Positions 22,836-31,619 of a stretch of 32,892 nt of DNA are shown here, piece by piece. Made by a program: the position numbers and the translations under genes. Below the pieces are notes generated by a model. That model searched no databases, was not told where the DNA came from, and saw only the letters and a program-made list of their open reading frames with translations. How positions within the stretch are numbered: the first letter of the stretch is position 1; each line of letters begins with the position of its first letter. This DNA comes from Aporhodopirellula sallentina SM41 (GTDB taxonomy: Bacteria > Planctomycetota > Planctomycetia > Pirellulales > Pirellulaceae). The stretch lies in the NCBI RefSeq assembly GCF_000346505.1, contig NZ_ANOH01000090.1:1-32892 (forward strand), read 5' to 3'.

Positions 22836-25800
22836 CGTCGTAGCTCCGATTGTAGGGAGTCTGACGTTGATAACAATTCGAGTTCGCTCATCGCGACGTC
22901 AACCGAGACGGGGTCGATACGATTTGCCGCAGCGTCCAACCCGATCTCGACGGCTTCCACGCCGTCACCTGAGTTTTCGTTCGACACTGCCTCAATGCTC
23001 AGCGTGTTCAAGGAAACCGGTGCATCCGCGATCCGCTCTGCATCCCGTATCCATTTATCGTTCGATTCGACTTCTTCCGCCGGCGTGACGACAGGCGATC
23101 CAGCCATCGACTCGGCCGCCAACAGATCAACCGATGGCTCGGACGATGGTGCACCGCCGTCATTCTCGTTCAACCAATTGATTACTTGCAACGCATCGAG
23201 CGCCGTCACCAACCCGTCGCCGGAAACGTCGTAGTAGACTCCCGTCAGGTCATCGGTCGATTGCGGATCAGGCAATTCAAACGAAGGGTCCGCGTTGAGA
23301 CGATTGATGATCACCAGAGCGTCCGTCGCGGTGACACCGCCACTCGCGTTGACGTCCTGGGCGAGCACAAAGTTTCGCCACGCCTCGTCGGTCGCGACCT
23401 GCACACTGACGTCACCCGAAGTCACCGCTGCGGACAATTTGCCATCGACCATTGTCATTTCACCCAACCGCCAATCACCGGTCCAGCGAAGCGTTTGACC
23501 GGTCGTGGAAACGATCAGGGGAAGCGTTCCACCGTTCACCTGCGACAACTCATCGAGATCCAAATCGAACGTCAACGGATCACCGGCGTCGGCAACATCA
23601 GACGTGCCCAAGACAACCGTTTCAAACCCGATCACTCGGTCGTTCAACCACGCCGCCACATCGACGGCTTCGGCTTCATCTAAATCTCCCGGTGCGATCA
23701 CCGCCGTATCAACACCCGCACCGCCGTCGACTTGGTTGAATCCCTTAGTGTGCAACCAAGCCGAGTCGCTGCCCCCGGACATCCTCACGGTGACTGACGC
23801 GGCATCGACCGGGTTCAGCGTGAATTGCTGCGACGCGTTGCTGAACAGCAAATCGATTCCCGAGTCGTCGTCGTATTCATCAATCACCACGTCGAACTCG
23901 GTGCCGACGAGGTGGTTCACACCGTCGTGTTCGAGGGTCAACACCGCTGGCAAATCATCATTAAAGATTTCGATCGTGCCATCCGCGCCGGCGAATCCTT
24001 CCGCACTCGCGGTCACCTGAACAGTCAGATCATCGCCGTACTCCGCGTCATCGCTCAGCACCACGGGGACACGCACACTATCCACACCGGCGGGGATTAC
24101 GATCGAATCAGGAACCGACAAGCGACTAGGCGAACTGGACGCGAGTGTCACTTCCAACGGTTCACTCGTGTCGGCGTCATTGCGATGCACGACCATCGAA
24201 GGAACAGTAGCCGATCGGTCGATCAGCAAGTTATCGATCGCGAAAAAGGCCGGCGTGTTCATTCCAAATTCGCCGACATCGGACGATTCAAACGAGAACT
24301 GCAAACTCGATGCAGCCGACAGAGAACTCAAGTCCACCGTCGTCCAGTCATCAACAATGTAGTCGAGCGAGTCATCTTCGAAACGGTAGTCGGCAAGATA
24401 GAAATCGATTTCGCCAACGGATTCACCGGAGGCATCGAGTCCCTCGATCGTCAACAAGAAGTAATCCGGGTCGGTGCCATCTTCGCCACCGAATTGCTTC
24501 GCAAAGAAGTCGCCATCACGCATCGAAAGCGCTGCGTAGGTTGTGTTCGTGATCGAGATCGATTCGAACGTCGCCCCGGAAACATCATCCGGCATCGCAA
24601 TCGTCAACGGGGACGCGCCATATCCGCCCGCAATCGCAAACGTGTCCGATCCTTCCGCGCCACCTCCCGGTTCGGACGCGTCCACGTTTGCGTAGGCAGA
24701 AAACTGGTTCCCAAACCCGGCGGTCGTGACGTCGGTCACGTTGGACAACGCCCACCCGCTCCAACTGCCCCAGACCGGGTTGTAATCCGTCGGGAAGGCG
24801 AACGATTCCGCCGTGAATCCGCCCATCCCGTCCGAACCGTTGTTGAAACTCTCGGACAACAGCGTCGACCCGATGTCTTCAAAATCGACCAATTGCACAC
24901 CGTCGGCTTCGCTCGCAGTCTCGTCAAACAAAGTCAACGTCAACGTCTCGGTGTCATCCTCGAGAAGCGATACTTCTGCAGCTCCTGACACGAAACCGTC
25001 TGCCATTGCCGTAACGTTCCATTGGCGTTCGCCGTCAATCAACGCGTCAACCAATGCGTTGTCGATCCAGGCCACCGGCACGTCGACACTCGATTCGCCC
25101 TCAGGAATCACGACCGTCATTGGCACGATCAGTTCGTCTCGATCGCTACCTAATTGAACTTCTATCGCCTGCGACGTGTCGGCGGTGTTGCGTGAGATCG
25201 AAATTGTCGGCAGCGTCTCGGCGTTGGGGGTGAGCATGACATTATCAACGGCAAAGTAAGCCGGCGTGTTCATGCCGAACGAACCGTTGTCCGACGAAGA
25301 CAGGCTCATCGACAACACTTCCGCATCGCCGATCGGGCTGACATCCACCGTCATCCACTCATCCACGATGTAGTCGAGGCTGTTGTCATCAAAGCGATAG
25401 TCCGCCAAGTAGAACTCCACCTGACCGATGGAATTGCCGTCGCTGTCGAGGCCGTCAATGGTCAACAAAAGGAAGTCCGCGTCGTCGCCCGTTTCGCCTC
25501 CGAACTTTTTCGCAAACGCATCACCGTCACGCATCGACAATGCGGCGTAGGTTGTGTTGGTGATTTCGATTGACTCAAACGGCTGGTCACCATCGCGCGA
25601 AATCAACGCCGGCGAACCGGCATACGCGACCGCATAAGTCGACGAACCGTTCGCACCCGAACCAGTGATCGCGGAATACTGGTTCCCAAATCCTGGCGTG
25701 GCCGTGTCGTTGGCACGGCTGATCGAGAACCCGGACCAAAAATCAAAACCGAACGAATTGCTAAACGAGTTATTCAACGACACAGGACCGCTGACAAACC

Positions 25801-28621
25801 TCCCACTCGCCCCGGCGTTGTTATCGAACTCGCCATCGACCAAACCACGACCGAGCAACTCGAAGTCGCCGATCGCAATCGCGTCGGCTTCTGACAAACC
25901 GTCTTCTGGCGCGACAACACTCAGGGTCGGTTGATCGGTTTCGCTCACCGTCAGCCCGACCGCTACCGGCGTGACGTTTTGCGCAACCGCAGTAATGCCT
26001 ACCGTCAGTGGACCGGTCACGATTCCGTCACCGATCACCTGCATCGTGTGTGTCACCGAATCGGATCCGATGGGGATCACGACCGTTCCCGCCCCCGACA
26101 CACGGTCGCCGAGCGTCGTAGAGATCGTCACCTCTTGAGCAACATCGAGCGACGCGTTCACGCGCCGCACCAACACCTGGAACGGTTCCGCTTCCGATAC
26201 TTCCGTCAACGGATCGCCCGACAAATCTTGCAGCTCGATCTGCAGGCTCGCCGTATCGTTGTCGACAACGTTGACCTCCACCGACGAGGAAACAAAATTC
26301 TCGTTGCTGGCCAGCACCACGTAGCTCGACATCAGATTGTCGATCGTGTCATCGATCACTTCCACGGTGAACGTCGCTGACGCGTTTCCCGCGGGGATCA
26401 CGACTTCGTTGGGCACCATCAACGGTCCGCCACCGGGCAGCGACAACGAAACGATTACGGCCGATGTCGTGTCGACGGTGTTGCGAGAAACCGTGACCAT
26501 TTGGGTGATCTCCGGCGAGTTTTCACTCAGTTGGAAAGAAACAGGGTCAACCACCAATTTAGGGAAGTCATCTTCGCTGACCGATACCGAAACCTCCGCG
26601 TCTTCGTGCGAGCCCGAGACGGCGTGAATCACACCGGTGCTCCCGCCGCCAAATACTTCATCATCGAGCACTTCGATCGTGACATCCACCTCGCGGACCC
26701 CCGCATCGAACTGAACCGACGTGGGAACACTCAGCACGCCATCGAGATCATGGCTGAGCGTCACCTCCAACGATCCATCTAGGTCGGCATCGTTTCGTCG
26801 AAGAGTAAGCGTTCGTTCGCCTTCGCCCTCGACGGCTTCGAGACTCGCAGTGTCAAACGAAATCGCCAACGTTTCGTCGTCCTCGATGACCAACGACCGT
26901 GTCGTCGGCAACAGGGTCTCGACCGTGGCGGTCACCTCCAGCTCGCGACTGTCCGTCGGCACGTCGTCATTCGTCGGGGAGATTTCAAACTCGACGTACG
27001 CGGCACCGACCGGGATCGTCACTGACTCGGGCAAGGTCGCTTGGTCCGTTCCCGTTCGCTGCAAATTCACGTCCACCGGCGATGACGAATCCTCCGTCGG
27101 GCGAGAAACGCGAGCCGTAACGCTCTCGTCTTCGCTCGTCACATCGGTCTCCAAATCCATCGGCACTGCCGCGCGGAGCAACGTCACGTCATCAACGGCA
27201 AAGAACGCTGGCGTATTCATCCCGTAGGAACCGTTATCGCTCGACGTCATGCTGAACTGCAGCGACCGAGCCTCCGAGAGCGACGAGACATCCACCCGCG
27301 TCCATTTGTCGAGAATCGTATCCTGCGAATTGTCTTCAAAACGATAGTCGCCCAGCATCACGCTGACGTCGCCGACCGGATTGCCCGACGCGTCCACGCC
27401 CGTGATCGTCAACTGAAGGAAGTCAGGCTCGTCGCCGCTGTCACCGCCAAACTTCTTGGCAAACGAATCACCGCTGAGCATCGACAATGCGGTGTAGGTT
27501 GTGTTGGTCACGTACAAAGAATCGAAACGCGACGCACTCGCCGGATCGAGCGTGATCGTCGGAGGAGCCGCAGGCTCGGTCGGGGAAACGTCAAAGAAAC
27601 CGACCGCGAATGTATCCGATCCGTCGTACCCGCCGCCCGTGATGTTGCCGAACTGGTTCCCGAAACCAGCCGTCGCCGCGTCAGTCGATTTCGAAATCGA
27701 CCACCCCGTCCAACTCTGCCACTGCGTGTCGTAGTTGCTATTGAGCGAAATCTCGTCTTCGGCAAAGACGCCTGCGCCACTCGAACCATTGTCCGTGCCC
27801 TCGGCGGGCAGCCCACTGCCGAGCGTTTCAAAATCGACAACCACTTCACCGTACTCGACCTGGTGAATCACACCGATCGCATCGAGATCCAACCCAGCCG
27901 AACCGAACGTCGGCGTTGGGTCATAGATCGGATCGCCATCGGAATCGACCGTCAAACCATCACCAACAATGTCCACCAAACGTACATGAGTCACCGAGGT
28001 GACATCGAGCCCCGCCGTGCCGCGAAGCTCCTCGAGGTCGAACGGTGTTCCGTATCCGCCGCGATACTTTCCGGCCAAGTTATCGATCTGCGTCGGATCC
28101 ACTTCGCCGTAACTCGGCACCGCCGCAGGCGTCAGTGAATCGCTGTCAAAGCGAACAAAGTTCACCCCGTCGGACGAGACTTCGACGAACGCGAGTTCCA
28201 AGAACGTGTCGTTGATCGCGTTTTCGAAAACCGCAAAGTCGGCACCGAGGCCGTCACGGATCGGCGTCGCGAACTCGAGCGTGATCGAACCACCACGGCC
28301 GAGCGACACGACACCGTCGAACTCACCTTCGGCCGGACCGAGCGCGTTGGAGGTGTCCGTCCACTGCGCGTCCACGTCCGATCCCGGTGAGTAGTCGGCA
28401 ACCGCCGAGGCCCATCCGACGATCGCGGAATCCTCAAACGCAATCGCAGTCGATCCGTCTTCTCCTGCGGCCGGTGCGTAGGGTCCCGCCGCGAGCAAAC
28501 GCCGGTCTTCGAGTCCCTGCATCAACAGTCGCCGTTTGAACGGTTGGGTTCGTTGTCGTTTCACGGTTCGTTTGGACGCTCGTTTGGAAGTTCGTTTCAT
28601 TCTCATAGTTGGTTTCATCAT
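22832..28621 (-). CDS. Giant secreted surface protein: LEDRRLLA motif, three DUF4465 domains, Calx-beta-like modules, dockerin
   Basis: I chose the ATG at 28621 (1929 residues); the frame runs to 28702. The basic N-terminus leads to LEDRRLLA (residues 37-44), the planctomycete cell-surface motif used instead of a standard signal peptide. A beta-rich domain follows (about 45-255; VSLGRGGSITLEF, FAVFENAIND, FVEVSSDGV). Three DUF4465 domains lie at about 260-483, 916-1131 and 1242-1468, each with NTTY-ALSM, DYRF-DNS or DDS and FGMNTPA or YGMNTPA. About six Calx-beta-like modules lie between them. A dockerin-like pair of calcium loops (DVNASGGVTATDALVIINRL near 1756, YDVSGDGLVTALDALQVINW near 1797) lies near the end. 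It has few Cys and is strongly acidic. It likely acts at the cell surface as a binding protein. DUF4465 is linked in my recollection to B12 loci; this fits the leader upstream but needs proof. Confidence 0.92.
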   Translation of the reverse strand: MMKPTMRMKRTSKRASKRTVKRQRTQPFKRRLLMQGLEDRRLLAAGPYAPAAGEDGSTAIAFEDSAIVGWASAVADYSPGSDVDAQWTDTSNALGPAEGEFDGVVSLGRGGSITLEFATPIRDGLGADFAVFENAINDTFLELAFVEVSSDGVNFVRFDSDSLTPAAVPSYGEVDPTQIDNLAGKYRGGYGTPFDLEELRGTAGLDVTSVTHVRLVDIVGDGLTVDSDGDPIYDPTPTFGSAGLDLDAIGVIHQVEYGEVVVDFETLGSGLPAEGTDNGSSGAGVFAEDEISLNSNYDTQWQSWTGWSISKSTDAATAGFGNQFGNITGGGYDGSDTFAVGFFDVSPTEPAAPPTITLDPASASRFDSLYVTNTTYTALSMLSGDSFAKKFGGDSGDEPDFLQLTITGVDASGNPVGDVSVMLGDYRFEDNSQDTILDKWTRVDVSSLSEARSLQFSMTSSDNGSYGMNTPAFFAVDDVTLLRAAVPMDLETDVTSEDESVTARVSRPTEDSSSPVDVNLQRTGTDQATLPESVTIPVGAAYVEFEISPTNDDVPTDSRELEVTATVETLLPTTRSLVIEDDETLAISFDTASLEAVEGEGERTLTLRRNDADLDGSLEVTLSHDLDGVLSVPTSVQFDAGVREVDVTIEVLDDEVFGGGSTGVIHAVSGSHEDAEVSVSVSEDDFPKLVVDPVSFQLSENSPEITQMVTVSRNTVDTTSAVIVSLSLPGGGPLMVPNEVVIPAGNASATFTVEVIDDTIDNLMSSYVVLASNENFVSSSVEVNVVDNDTASLQIELQDLSGDPLTEVSEAEPFQVLVRRVNASLDVAQEVTISTTLGDRVSGAGTVVIPIGSDSVTHTMQVIGDGIVTGPLTVGITAVAQNVTPVAVGLTVSETDQPTLSVVAPEDGLSEADAIAIGDFELLGRGLVDGEFDNNAGASGRFVSGPVSLNNSFSNSFGFDFWSGFSISRANDTATPGFGNQYSAITGSGANGSSTYAVAYAGSPALISRDGDQPFESIEITNTTYAALSMRDGDAFAKKFGGETGDDADFLLLTIDGLDSDGNSIGQVEFYLADYRFDDNSLDYIVDEWMTVDVSPIGDAEVLSMSLSSSDNGSFGMNTPAYFAVDNVMLTPNAETLPTISISRNTADTSQAIEVQLGSDRDELIVPMTVVIPEGESSVDVPVAWIDNALVDALIDGERQWNVTAMADGFVSGAAEVSLLEDDTETLTLTLFDETASEADGVQLVDFEDIGSTLLSESFNNGSDGMGGFTAESFAFPTDYNPVWGSWSGWALSNVTDVTTAGFGNQFSAYANVDASEPGGGAEGSDTFAIAGGYGASPLTIAMPDDVSGATFESISITNTTYAALSMRDGDFFAKQFGGEDGTDPDYFLLTIEGLDASGESVGEIDFYLADYRFEDDSLDYIVDDWTTVDLSSLSAASSLQFSFESSDVGEFGMNTPAFFAIDNLLIDRSATVPSMVVHRNDADTSEPLEVTLASSSPSRLSVPDSIVIPAGVDSVRVPVVLSDDAEYGDDLTVQVTASAEGFAGADGTIEIFNDDLPAVLTLEHDGVNHLVGTEFDVVIDEYDDDSGIDLLFSNASQQFTLNPVDAASVTVRMSGGSDSAWLHTKGFNQVDGGAGVDTAVIAPGDLDEAEAVDVAAWLNDRVIGFETVVLGTSDVADAGDPLTFDLDLDELSQVNGGTLPLIVSTTGQTLRWTGDWRLGEMTMVDGKLSAAVTSGDVSVQVATDEAWRNFVLAQDVNASGGVTATDALVIINRLNADPSFELPDPQSTDDLTGVYYDVSGDGLVTALDALQVINWLNENDGGAPSSEPSVDLLAAESMAGSPVVTPAEEVESNDKWIRDAERIADAPVSLNTLSIEAVSNENSGDGVEAVEIGLDAAANRIDPVSVDVAMSELELLSTSDSLQSELRR

Positions 28622-28723
28622 GTTGTTCTTCGAGCTCGTTCGCTCATCCGTCGCGATCACTTGCTTCGCTACACGTATGGGTTGCGTCGGTATTGAATGC
28701 ATATGCTGAAGACTCGGGTCCGT

Positions 28724-29614
28724 CTAAAACTCGGTCACCTGTTCATGTCCGTTTCGGGTGCAATAGGCGGCTAACACTTCCAGGTCGATTTGTTCGACGA
28801 CGAACCGCGTCGCGCCGTCGCCGAGCAAGACCATCACGCCACCGGGATGAAAACTCCGCATGTCGTTTTCGAACGCGGGAGCCTTGTTGATCGGGAACGC
28901 TTGATCGAACAGATTGCGACCGTTGATCCATTGCCCGTCAGGGAACTCGGCATCTTCGGCCACGACGATCGTGTGCGAACTGCCGTCGAGCATGTCGCGA
29001 AACCCCAACGCCCGATCATGGATCATCATCCCGCGGGGTGGGTTGTTCGTGCTGACGATCCGCTCGCCGAAGATCCCTCCGTAGTCCGTCACGCCCATTT
29101 CATCGATGCGTGGTTCGGATCGCGGCGTGCTCGGACAAACGTATGCCGGCACCACTTCTCCGGCCGCCTCCGCGTTGGCGGGATCGTCAAAAGGCAAGTT
29201 GAAATCGATCTGCTCGGCGAGCGCCGACTGTTCCATGTAAGGCAGCACAAACGCCGACCACGCAAATTGTTTTCCGCCCGAGACTTCAGGACGAACCTCG
29301 ATCGCACCGGGAGGAAAATTGTTAAACGCCGAGTGATAGTTGTGCAGAGCCAGCCCGACCTGGTGCAGGTTGTTTTGGCATGACGCACGTCGCATCGCCT
29401 CGCGAGCCGCCTGGACAGCCGGCAACAACAACGCGACCAGCACGCCGATGATCGCGATCACCACTAGCAATTCGACCAACGTGAACGCTGCGGGGTGAGT
29501 CACCGCGACCTGCCGAGACTGCAAACAAAATCGACCCTGGCGACAGAACACCGCACTCGCCGGGCGGGCATCGTTGGTGGGAGAGCAAAGTGGCATCGGT
29601 AATCGATCAACCAT
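28724..29614 (-). CDS. DUF1559 protein with prepilin-type N-terminus
   Basis: Starting at the ATG at 29614 the product has 296 residues. A frame extension to 29731 is unlikely because it is Arg-rich and would reach into the riboswitch leader. FTLVELLVVIAIIGVLVALL (from about residue 44) is the type IV pilin/pseudopilin cleavage and membrane motif, followed by PAVQAAREAMRR. The DUF1559 body contains NNLHQVGLALHNYH and NFPPGAI. The family C-terminal motif FHPGGVMVLLGDGATRFV is present. Planctomycete genomes carry many such proteins; their function is unknown, though a pseudopilin-like surface role is often proposed. It is the first gene after the cobalamin-riboswitch-like leader and probably in one transcript with the giant DUF4465 gene, 102 bases downstream. 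Confidence 0.93.
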   Translation of the reverse strand: MVDRLPMPLCSPTNDARPASAVFCRQGRFCLQSRQVAVTHPAAFTLVELLVVIAIIGVLVALLLPAVQAAREAMRRASCQNNLHQVGLALHNYHSAFNNFPPGAIEVRPEVSGGKQFAWSAFVLPYMEQSALAEQIDFNLPFDDPANAEAAGEVVPAYVCPSTPRSEPRIDEMGVTDYGGIFGERIVSTNNPPRGMMIHDRALGFRDMLDGSSHTIVVAEDAEFPDGQWINGRNLFDQAFPINKAPAFENDMRSFHPGGVMVLLGDGATRFVVEQIDLEVLAAYCTRNGHEQVTEF

Positions 29615-30257
29615 GAACAAATGCTCGGACAACGGTCGCGACCCATTTCGTCGCGTTTTTTCGCTGCGGCATTCGCTCCAAAAGGAAACGAGGCAGTTCC
29701 TGACGCTGGTCTCGCCCAAGAAGACCCGCACGCGAACGATCGGTCATTCCGATCCGCACACGATGCGTTTGACGCCCGATACCTGGTAGGTCTTCTGACT
29801 CCCGGCGCTTCCCACAAACCTTGCCTTCTCGCCGGAAACTGCCCGATTCGGCCCGCATGATCGCGGACGCCGGGAGGCAATGTGCGGCAATGGCCAAGAA
29901 AAGGATTGGGTTTTAGATTCCCGCGTTTCGTTGCTGAAAATCGCAAAAACAGCGATTTCCACACAAAACACCGCGAATCGTGGCGTCGGATACAGCGGCC
30001 GGGCCGTCTCGGAATCTCACCGAAGTTCCCTGTTCTCGCGACGGCCAGCCAGCCGTCACGGCACCAAGTATCGTTGCCGGGGAGTATCAGCGGGCTTGCC
30101 TAAATTGTCAATGACAAAGATCTGGCGGCGAAATCGGAAAATCAGTTAACTTCCATTCAAGCCGTCTAATCGTTACAGCCGATCCAACCCCATGACGGAC
30201 CCCGCGATCCTGTGGGGACGCAGCAATTTTGCATACAGACAAGAAGGACTTTGTCCA
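29615..30257. other. Divergent intergenic region with riboswitch-like leader
   Basis: This 643-base region separates the divergently transcribed DUF1559 and thioredoxin-YHS genes. It holds a cobalamin-riboswitch-like element on the minus strand (29781-29880) and, toward 30200, the promoter region of the thioredoxin-YHS gene, with a GAAGGA ribosome binding site at 30243-30248. The several short open frames show no protein signature. Confidence 0.6.
29781..29880 (-). promoter_or_regulatory. Cobalamin-riboswitch-like leader (variant)
   Basis: Read on the minus strand, the 3' part GGGAGTCAGAAGACCTACC (29785-29803) matches the conserved end of cobalamin riboswitches (consensus about AGTCAGGAGACCTGCC). 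It is preceded at a short distance by a GGGAAG box. Two mutually exclusive helices are possible: CTCCCGGCG (from plus 29868-29876) or CCGGCG (plus 29830-29835) can each pair with CGCCGGGAG (plus 29799-29807). Such switching stems suit a riboswitch. The B12-box GCCACTG is not seen in canonical form (GGCAAGG stands near that place) and no 5' AGGT partner is evident, so it may be a variant class or a divergent member. It lies 167 bases before the DUF1559 start and would control the minus-strand gene set. Confidence 0.6.
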
Positions 30258-31433
30258 ATGCGACTCGCATGGCTACGACAAATCAAGACTCACACCACGC
30301 TTATCGTGAGCGTGTTCGTTGCGAGCAACACGCTCGGTCTCGGGCAGGTTGCCGCCGAAATTCCGTGGCGCAGCGAGCTGACCAAAGCACACGCCGAAGC
30401 CAAGGCACAAAACAAACCGCTGCTGCTGCACTTCTACAGTGACAACTGCGTTTGGTGTGACCGGCTCGAAGCCGGCGCGTTCCAATCGCCCGAAGTCGCC
30501 AATGCCGTCGCCGGCGGGTTCGTCCCCGTCAAAGTCCACGCGGGCAAATCGCCTGAATTGGCCAAGATGTTCAAAGTGACGAAATTTCCGACCGACGTCG
30601 TCGTGACGCCCGCCGGAAAAACACTCGCCCACTCGGTCAGCCCACAGGATCCGAATCGCTACATCGCGATGCTCGCCCAAGCCGGCAGTCAAATGCTGCC
30701 CGCTCAAGCCACGCCGCCCGCACCGACCGCACGCCCCGGCCAAACCCAAGCCCGACTCGCCTCGGCACCGCAACAACCTGCGACACAGCAACCACAATTG
30801 CCGGTCAACGCGTCGGGCAGCTTCGCGATGCAACAGGTCCCATCGCCCGCACAACAACCAGCACACCCACCGACCGTGAACCCTCACGCCGGATTACCAT
30901 TGCCCGGCGGAGCAACCGCACGACTCGCCGGTGCACGCACCGACGGCATGTCGCTCGGAATGCCAGCCCAAATGGCACCGCCCGCAACCGAACAGCTCGG
31001 CGCCGCCGTTGAGCCCACACCTGCACCGGCCCCCGCGTCGACTTCGTCACCGAAGCTCGCCATGGAAGGCTACTGTGCCGTCACCGTCATCGACGAAGAC
31101 AAATGGGTCGAAGGCAATCCCAAGTTCGGCGTCGTTCACCTCGGCAAACTGTATCTGTTCAGTTCGCAAGAAAAGATGGAAACGTTCCTCGCCGACCCGA
31201 TGCCCTACACACCCGTGTTGAACGAAATCGACGTCGTGCGATTCTTTGAAGAACGCCAAATCGTTCCCGGCAAACGCCGCTTCGGGATGCGAGATCCGAT
31301 CCATCAACGGATGTTCTTCTTCGCCGACGAAGCCGCCATGAACCACTTCTTCAACGAGTACGAGCGTTACACCGACGCCGCGATCGAAGTCATGGCACGA
31401 GCAGTCGAAGACGCTAACCCCGACGCTAGCTAA
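30258..31433 (+). CDS. Secreted thioredoxin-like protein fused to YHS-type domains
   Basis: The start at 30258 is set by GAAGGA nine bases upstream; the frame runs to 30192. The 391-residue product has a signal peptide (about 1-33, ending VAA). A thioredoxin-fold domain (about 40-145) has the CVWC redox motif (Cys64, Cys67), HFYSDN before it and the cis-Pro motif KFPTDVVV. A long Pro/Gln/Ala-rich linker (about 144-266) follows. A YHS-type domain (about 267-321) reads GYCAVTVIDEDKW, HLGKLYLFSS and DPMPYTPVL; a second, degenerate copy follows (about 330-370, KRRFGMRDP, MFFFADEAAMNHFF). YHS domains are linked to metal binding. It may handle disulfides or metals in the periplasm. The convergent neighbour is separated by a terminator hairpin. 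Confidence 0.88.
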   Translation: MRLAWLRQIKTHTTLIVSVFVASNTLGLGQVAAEIPWRSELTKAHAEAKAQNKPLLLHFYSDNCVWCDRLEAGAFQSPEVANAVAGGFVPVKVHAGKSPELAKMFKVTKFPTDVVVTPAGKTLAHSVSPQDPNRYIAMLAQAGSQMLPAQATPPAPTARPGQTQARLASAPQQPATQQPQLPVNASGSFAMQQVPSPAQQPAHPPTVNPHAGLPLPGGATARLAGARTDGMSLGMPAQMAPPATEQLGAAVEPTPAPAPASTSSPKLAMEGYCAVTVIDEDKWVEGNPKFGVVHLGKLYLFSSQEKMETFLADPMPYTPVLNEIDVVRFFEERQIVPGKRRFGMRDPIHQRMFFFADEAAMNHFFNEYERYTDAAIEVMARAVEDANPDAS

Positions 31434-31489
31434 CTCCGACGCTACCGAACCGAAAGGCTGGGGTAAAACAGCGTCTAGCTATCGTTGCC

Positions 31490-31530
31490 AACGTTCACCA
31501 AGCCTGACTGTTATGGCCGCTGTGAACGTT
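31490..31530. repeat. Inverted repeat near the end of the thioredoxin-YHS gene
   Basis: AACGTTCAC (31490-31498) and GTGAACGTT (31522-31530) are exact reverse complements with a 23-base loop. It lies just before a stronger terminator-type stem and may help end transcription. Confidence 0.5.
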
Positions 31531-31548
31531 CCATTAAAACGTAGTGCG

Positions 31549-31587
31549 ACCGAAATGGAAGTTTAACAACGTCCATTTCGGTTTCTT
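31549..31587. terminator. Strong hairpin terminator candidate between convergent genes
   Basis: ACCGAAATGGA (31549-31559) pairs perfectly with TCCATTTCGGT (31572-31582) around a 12-base loop, followed by TTCTT. An 11-base stem with a T-rich tail lies between the convergent thioredoxin-YHS and response-regulator genes; the T-tail favours the plus strand. Confidence 0.8.
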
Positions 31588-31619
31588 GGTACCGGCCGTC
31601 TACCTGGTCGATCGCCTGC

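Noticed and set aside
23825-24988. 387-codon frame antisense to the giant DUF4465 gene
   Set aside because: It is Arg/His-rich and typical of antisense shadows in GC-rich DNA; the other strand has clear domains.
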